Positions 11,449 to 15,209 of a DNA stretch of 15,209 nucleotides are shown piece by piece. Source of the stretch: an uncultured Archangium sp. (GTDB lineage: Bacteria; Myxococcota; Myxococcia; Myxococcales; Myxococcaceae); NCBI GenBank assembly GCA_946479335.1, contig CAMLFP010000100.1:1-15209 (forward strand), read 5' to 3'. Below the pieces are notes generated by a model. That model searched no databases and had not been told where the DNA came from. It saw nothing but the letters and a program-made list of their open reading frames with translations. The translations under genes and the position numbers were made by a program. Position 1 is the first letter of the stretch. Each line of letters begins with the position of its first letter.

Positions 11449-13373
11449 TTCCCGTCCAACCAGGTCTGGAAGGCGTCGAACGAATACGGCCGCCCGAGGA
11501 AGTCGTGCACCAGCGCCGCGGCCTCCTTGCTGCCGCCGGCCTCCAGCACCTGCTTGCGGTAGCGCGTGGCCACTGTCCCGTCGAGCATGCCGCTCTTGAA
11601 CTGGGTCAGCAGGTCCTTCGCGATGACCGTGCTCCATTGGTACGTATAATAAATTGCTGAATAGCCATCGAGGTGGCCAAAGCCCAATTCGAAGTGCGTG
11701 CCCTCGGCCCACTCGCGGCGGAAGGGGAGGAACTTCTCCTGCACCTCCTTCAAGACCTCGGTGGTCTCGAAGCCGGGCTTGCGGTCGTGGAACGAGAGCG
11801 ACACCGCCGAGAGGAAGAACTGCCGCCGCATGTCGACGCCCACGCCGAACTCCTTGGCGCGCTTCAGTTGCTCGATGAGCTCATCGGGCATCGCCGCGCC
11901 GGTGGCGTGGTGCTTCGCGAAGCTCTTGAGCGCCACGCCGTCGAGCGGCCACTCCTGCAGCAGCATCGAGGGCACCTCGACGAAGTCCCACTCGGTGCGA
12001 ATCCCCGAGATGCCGGCGTAGCGCTGGCGCCCGCCGAAGATCTCATGCAGCAGGTGCCCGAACTCGTGGAAGAAGGTCTCCACGTCGGAGTGCTGCAGCA
12101 GCTCGCCCGCGCGCGGGAAGTTGCACACCAGCACGCCCTCGGGGAGCGCCTTGCCGCTCACGCCCGTGGTCAGCCCGAACTGCGCCGCGTGTTTGTACTT
12201 GTTCTCGCGCGGGTGCATGTCGAGGTGGATGCGCCCCAGCAGTGTGTCGCCTTCAAACAGGTCCCAGGTCTCGACGTCTGTGTGCCACACCGCCGCGTCG
12301 CGGACTTGCACATAGCGAATACCAAACAAGCGCGACGTAATATCCATCACGCCTTTTTTGACGTTGCCGTATTCGAAGTAGGGCCGGAGCGCCTGCGTGT
12401 CCAACCCGTAGTGTTCGGCCTTCACGCGGTCTTCGTAGAACTGGTGCTCCCACGGCTCGACGGAGCGCGCGTCGGGCACGTCCTTCTGTTTGCGCTCCAG
12501 CAGCGCGTTCATGTCGCGTTGGGCGCGGGTGAGCGTCGCCTTGCGGCCCTGCTCGATGAAGTCGCGCGCGGCCTGCGCGGTCTTCACCATCTTGGTCTCG
12601 GTGACGTAGTCGGCCCACGTGGGGTAGCCGAGCAGCGTCGCCAGCTCGTAGCGCGTGGAGAGCAGCGACTTCAGCACCGCGACATTCTGGGGGAAGGCGC
12701 GGCTCCGGTACGCGCGCCAGAGCGCTTCGCGCACGCGCGGGCTCTTCGCGTAGATCATCACTGGCAGGTAGTCGGGCGGGTTGGTGGTGACGGTGATTTT
12801 CCCGTTCTCCACCGGGTGCTGCGCGAGCCAGTCGGCGGGCAGGCCCTCGAGCTCGTCGGGCGTGACCTCCACGGTGCGCACGTCGTCGCGGATGTTGCGG
12901 CCGAAGGTCTGGCCAATCTTCACCAGCTCCTCGTTGAGCGCCTTCACCTTCTCGCGCGTGGCCTCGTCGCGGTCGACGCCGGAGCGCCGGAACTCGCGCA
13001 GCGTCTTGAAGAGCCAGAACGCACCGGCCGGGTCGAGTGACTTCGAGTCGACCTTCGAGAGCGCGTCGTACAGCCCGCGGTCGAGGGAGAGCTCCACGTC
13101 GAGCGCGGCGAGCTGTTGTTCGGCGGTCTCGCTCGCTGCCCGGAAGCCCTCGTCGGGGTGCACTTCGCGCGCGAGGCTGGCGCGTGCCGCCATGTTGCCG
13201 GTGAGGGTGGTGACTTCGTCGTAGAGCGCCAGCACCTTCGCGTCGTCGCCGCTGGCCTTGAGCTCCGCCACCGCTTCGCGCGCGCGCCGCAGCACCGCGG
13301 CGCAGGTCTCTGCAAAGTGCTCTCTCGTCCCAGCCAGGAGGGCCGCGGCCTGCGGCGTCTTCGTCAGCGTCAT
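11445..13373 (-). CDS. M3 family zinc metallopeptidase (thimet-oligopeptidase-like)
   Basis: A 642-residue cytosolic peptidase without signal peptide. The zinc site is HEFGH (436-440), with the third ligand Glu466 in FVEVPSM. The substrate-binding segment GHLDGYSAIYYTY (566-578) holds the His/Tyr pattern of M3 enzymes. The N-terminal two thirds are helical, as expected for the prolate M3 fold. M3 peptidases trim oligopeptides released by other proteases. The start at 13373 is chosen because the frame upstream encodes only low-complexity residues and crosses the divergent promoter region; an AAGGGG element lies upstream. Codon use turns A/T-rich in two short stretches (residues about 337-358 and 561-580), unlike the rest of the gene. 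It overlaps the globin start by four bases. Confidence 0.9.
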   Translation of the reverse strand: MTLTKTPQAAALLAGTREHFAETCAAVLRRAREAVAELKASGDDAKVLALYDEVTTLTGNMAARASLAREVHPDEGFRAASETAEQQLAALDVELSLDRGLYDALSKVDSKSLDPAGAFWLFKTLREFRRSGVDRDEATREKVKALNEELVKIGQTFGRNIRDDVRTVEVTPDELEGLPADWLAQHPVENGKITVTTNPPDYLPVMIYAKSPRVREALWRAYRSRAFPQNVAVLKSLLSTRYELATLLGYPTWADYVTETKMVKTAQAARDFIEQGRKATLTRAQRDMNALLERKQKDVPDARSVEPWEHQFYEDRVKAEHYGLDTQALRPYFEYGNVKKGVMDITSRLFGIRYVQVRDAAVWHTDVETWDLFEGDTLLGRIHLDMHPRENKYKHAAQFGLTTGVSGKALPEGVLVCNFPRAGELLQHSDVETFFHEFGHLLHEIFGGRQRYAGISGIRTEWDFVEVPSMLLQEWPLDGVALKSFAKHHATGAAMPDELIEQLKRAKEFGVGVDMRRQFFLSAVSLSFHDRKPGFETTEVLKEVQEKFLPFRREWAEGTHFELGFGHLDGYSAIYYTYQWSTVIAKDLLTQFKSGMLDGTVATRYRKQVLEAGGSKEAAALVHDFLGRPYSFDAFQTWLDGK

Positions 13374-13455
13374 GGGAGCGCCCCTTACTCCCGCGAGCCG
13401 CCCGACGGCCCGGCTGAAAATCCAACCGGGGAGGACACGGCCCGAAACGGGGCGC

Positions 13456-13471
13456 GTTTCGACATCGAAAC
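13456..13471. promoter_or_regulatory. Operator-like inverted repeat GTTTCGA-CA-TCGAAAC with an extra half-site
   Basis: Perfect 7-base arms are separated by two bases in the divergent gap between the peptidase and surface-protein genes. A further half-site CGAAAC lies at 13443-13448, 23 bases from its copy at 13466, so three half-sites occupy 29 bases. A hairpin with a 2-base loop is unlikely, so protein binding to DNA is the better explanation. Confidence 0.45.
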
Positions 13472-13477
13472 TGAAAG

Positions 13478-13506
13478 ACGTTGCATCTTGCACGCCTCTG
13501 CAACGT
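13478..13506. promoter_or_regulatory. Second inverted repeat ACGTTGCA-N13-TGCAACGT
   Basis: Perfect 8-base arms are centred 21 bases apart (two helical turns), a spacing typical of dimeric repressor or activator sites. It starts six bases after the preceding inverted repeat and ends 62 bases before the surface-protein ATG. The rest of the 195-bp gap (13374-13568) shows no confident -35/-10 pair on either strand. Confidence 0.45.
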
Positions 13507-13568
13507 AAGAAGGCCCTGATTTTCCTCGTGAATTCAGTGGGCACGAGTCTTGGACAGGGGGCGCCGCG

Positions 13569-15209
13569 ATGAACTCCTCGCGGATCTTGTTTCTCAGCGT
13601 TGTTCTCCTGGCGGGCCTCGCGGCTGCGCAGACGCCCGCGGCCGGTACGGTGACCGCCATCGACGCCGGCGCGCGGCTGACAGACGACGCCGGTGTGACG
13701 CTGACGCCGACGGTCGGTGTGAACGCGCACGAGGGGTTCTGCGGGCTCTTCGCGCGACAGGCGGAGACGACGACGGGGTTGGTCTCGAGTGTGTCGACCG
13801 CGGTGGACCTCATCGACGACCTCACGCCGTCGACGCCCGCGTCGCGCGCGCAGTGGTTCTACGAGCTGGCGCCCATCATCGACCTGGTGAACGCCTCGGG
13901 CTCGAACGCGGTGCACACGCCGAACCTCTCGATGCCGTGGCAGTCGACCTGCACCTCGAACGGCGGGAGCCAGGGCGGCGGCGAGAAGATGGCCTTCCGG
14001 TTCCGCGGCAACCTGCACATCACCTCGGCGGGCACCAAGACCTTCCTCATCACCAGTGACGACGGGTACTCGCTGCGCGTCGGCGGGGTGACGGTGATGG
14101 AGCTGAACGGCAACCGCAGCGTCTCCACCGACACGCGGCGGGTCAGCTTCGCGCAGCCCGGCGTGTACCCGGTGGAGCTCATCTACTGGGACCAGGGCGG
14201 CAACGCGGTGCTGGAGGCGTACTTCGGCGACGGCAACTACGGCCTGTGCTCCGGCGGCACGAACGTGGACAAGGCCGGCGTGAACGGCACCGGCTGCGGC
14301 GGCAGCGGCAACACCTACGCCGACCGCAGCAGCGGCACCGTGCCCACCGCGGCGAACCTCGCGGCGAACGGCTCGAACTTCCAGCTGTTGAGCAGCGCGC
14401 TGGTGGGCCTCCCGACGTGGAGCAACGCGCAGGGCGACCAGAACGCGTGCAATTCGCGCGTCGGGCAGCCGAGCACCATCTGCGCGGCCTCCACGGGCGG
14501 CTGCGGCAACGGGGTGGTCGACGCCCTCGGGCTGGCTGACGGCGGCACCAGCGCCGAGCAGTGCGACGACGGCAACACCACCAACGGCGACGGGTGCAGC
14601 GCGACGTGCACCACCGAGACCAACTTCGTGTGCACCGCGCCGCAGGTCTCGGTCTGCACGCGCACGCCGCCGGTCATCACCTCGCCCACCACGGGCGCGT
14701 ACACCAACGTCACCACGCCGGTGCTTTCGGGCACGGGCATCGCGGGCGCGACGGTGACCGTGAAAGAAGGCGTCACCACGCTGTGCACCGCGACGGTCGC
14801 TGCGGGCGGCGCGTGGAGCTGCACCTCGTCGGCGCTGACGGCCAACACCGCGCACACCGTGACGGCGACGCAGACCTCGGGCGGCTACACGTCGAATGAC
14901 TCCAACGCGGTGGTCATCAACGTCGACACCACCGCGCCCGCGAAGCCCGTCGTCTCGGCGCCCACCGGCACCGTGGCGACGGCGACGCCCACCCTCTCCG
15001 GCACCGCGGAGGCCAACAGCACGGTGCGCGTGTACCTCGACGGCGGCGCGACGCCGGTCTGTACGACGACGGCCACCAGCGGCGGCGCGTGGAGCTGCAC
15101 CTCGACCGCGATGGCCGATGGCCTGCGCAGCGCGCCCGCCACCGCGACCGACGCGGCGGGCAACGTGTCGGCCGCCAGCACCGCCAGGACCTTCACCGTC
15201 GACACCACG
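13569..15209 (+). CDS. Secreted PA14 / Cys-rich / Ig-like repeat surface protein (3' end outside window)
   Basis: The frame is open for 547 codons from the ATG at 13569 to the window edge. Residues 1-21 are a signal peptide (hydrophobic core ILFLSVVLLAGLAAA, cleavage near AAAQ). Residues about 138-225 are a PA14-type domain (MAFRFRGNLHITSAGTKTF, DDGYSLRVGG at 164-173, then VYPVELIYWDQGGNAVLEAYF). A Cys-rich segment with the DUF4215-like pattern CGNGVVD...EQCDDGNTTNGDGC follows at 312-343. From about 366 come Ig-like repeats of about 92 residues (PPVITSPTTGAYTN and PVLSGTG; TAPAKPVVSAPTGTVA and PTLSGTA). PA14 domains often bind carbohydrate. The protein is likely a surface adhesin or recognition protein; TraA and AgmC of myxobacteria have comparable parts. 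C-terminal sorting signals cannot be seen. Confidence 0.82.
   Translation, partial: MNSSRILFLSVVLLAGLAAAQTPAAGTVTAIDAGARLTDDAGVTLTPTVGVNAHEGFCGLFARQAETTTGLVSSVSTAVDLIDDLTPSTPASRAQWFYELAPIIDLVNASGSNAVHTPNLSMPWQSTCTSNGGSQGGGEKMAFRFRGNLHITSAGTKTFLITSDDGYSLRVGGVTVMELNGNRSVSTDTRRVSFAQPGVYPVELIYWDQGGNAVLEAYFGDGNYGLCSGGTNVDKAGVNGTGCGGSGNTYADRSSGTVPTAANLAANGSNFQLLSSALVGLPTWSNAQGDQNACNSRVGQPSTICAASTGGCGNGVVDALGLADGGTSAEQCDDGNTTNGDGCSATCTTETNFVCTAPQVSVCTRTPPVITSPTTGAYTNVTTPVLSGTGIAGATVTVKEGVTTLCTATVAAGGAWSCTSSALTANTAHTVTATQTSGGYTSNDSNAVVINVDTTAPAKPVVSAPTGTVATATPTLSGTAEANSTVRVYLDGGATPVCTTTATSGGAWSCTSTAMADGLRSAPATATDAAGNVSAASTARTFTVDTT
14805..15104 (+). repeat. Ig-like repeat with 24-base exact DNA match
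   Basis: Identical 24-base segments at 14805-14828 and 15081-15104 both encode GGAWSCTS. They lie 276 bases (92 codons) apart, which sets the period of the Ig-like modules in the surface protein. The array probably continues past the window edge. Confidence 0.8.

Noticed and set aside
11449..11712. Upstream extension of the globin frame to 233 codons
   Set aside because: It lies wholly inside the peptidase gene, and the extra residues do not match any globin. The ATGA overlap marks the real start.
13482..13512. Possible -35/-10 promoter for the surface protein (TTGCAT followed by TAAGAA-like)
   Set aside because: The second element is poor and the spacing is off, and the TTGCA is better explained as an arm of the inverted repeat.
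13374..14855. Upstream extension of the M3 peptidase frame to 1136 codons
   Set aside because: The added residues are low-complexity, cross the intergenic repeats and lie antisense to the PA14 protein. The family start fits the ATG at 13373.

Overview
The window is about 15.2 kb of GC-rich DNA with strongly G/C-biased third codon positions. It is densely packed: no gap between genes exceeds 200 bp, and I see no tRNA, rRNA, CRISPR or insertion sequence. The gene content points to Myxococcota. The markers are a 53-cysteine 'Dickkopf-like' lipoprotein, a large secreted PA14 + Cys-rich (DUF4215-type) + Ig-like surface protein, RsbR/S/T partner-switching genes, and a group II truncated globin. Genus and family cannot be resolved from the sequence alone.

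Left edge (1-993, +): the 3' part of an acyltransferase-3 membrane protein.

Region 1156-5072 (+): eight tightly spaced or overlapping genes that read as one operon, preceded by a good-looking sigma-54 (-24/-12) promoter at 1084-1099. They form a stressosome-type partner-switching module: RsbS (STAS), an RsbT-type kinase with an extra N-terminal domain of about 85 residues, an RsbX/SpoIIE-type PP2C phosphatase, a second stand-alone HATPase of the RsbW/RsbT class, and an RsbR co-antagonist whose sensor is replaced by a short HAMP-like/coiled-coil segment. Three tandem SpoIIAA-like small proteins follow, two of them an exact-register 388-bp tandem duplication. No sigma factor is encoded nearby. 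The inferred logic is that RsbR and RsbS form a scaffold that holds the kinase, the phosphatase resets it, and released kinase or the second HATPase acts on an output; the three small proteins are candidate outputs or scaffold parts.

Region 5080-9552 (-): a single-chain ferredoxin-FAD/NAD reductase-AlkB-like membrane hydroxylase (717 aa), converging on the operon with only 7 bp between stops, and upstream of it a lipoprotein related to neutral ceramidases with the GDVSP nucleophile motif. Both suggest lipid or hydrocarbon chemistry.

Region 9643-13373 (-): a Cys-rich repeat lipoprotein, a group II truncated haemoglobin, and an M3 metallopeptidase. The peptidase stop and globin start overlap (ATGA), so these two are probably translationally coupled.

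Region 13374-13568: a divergent control region with two near-adjacent inverted repeats. To its right a large secreted surface protein begins at 13569 and stays open to the end of the window. It has a PA14 domain, a DUF4215-like Cys-rich motif, and Ig-like repeats of about 92 residues. Its architecture recalls myxobacterial surface proteins such as TraA (PA14 + Cys-rich) and AgmC-type proteins, but orthology cannot be claimed here.
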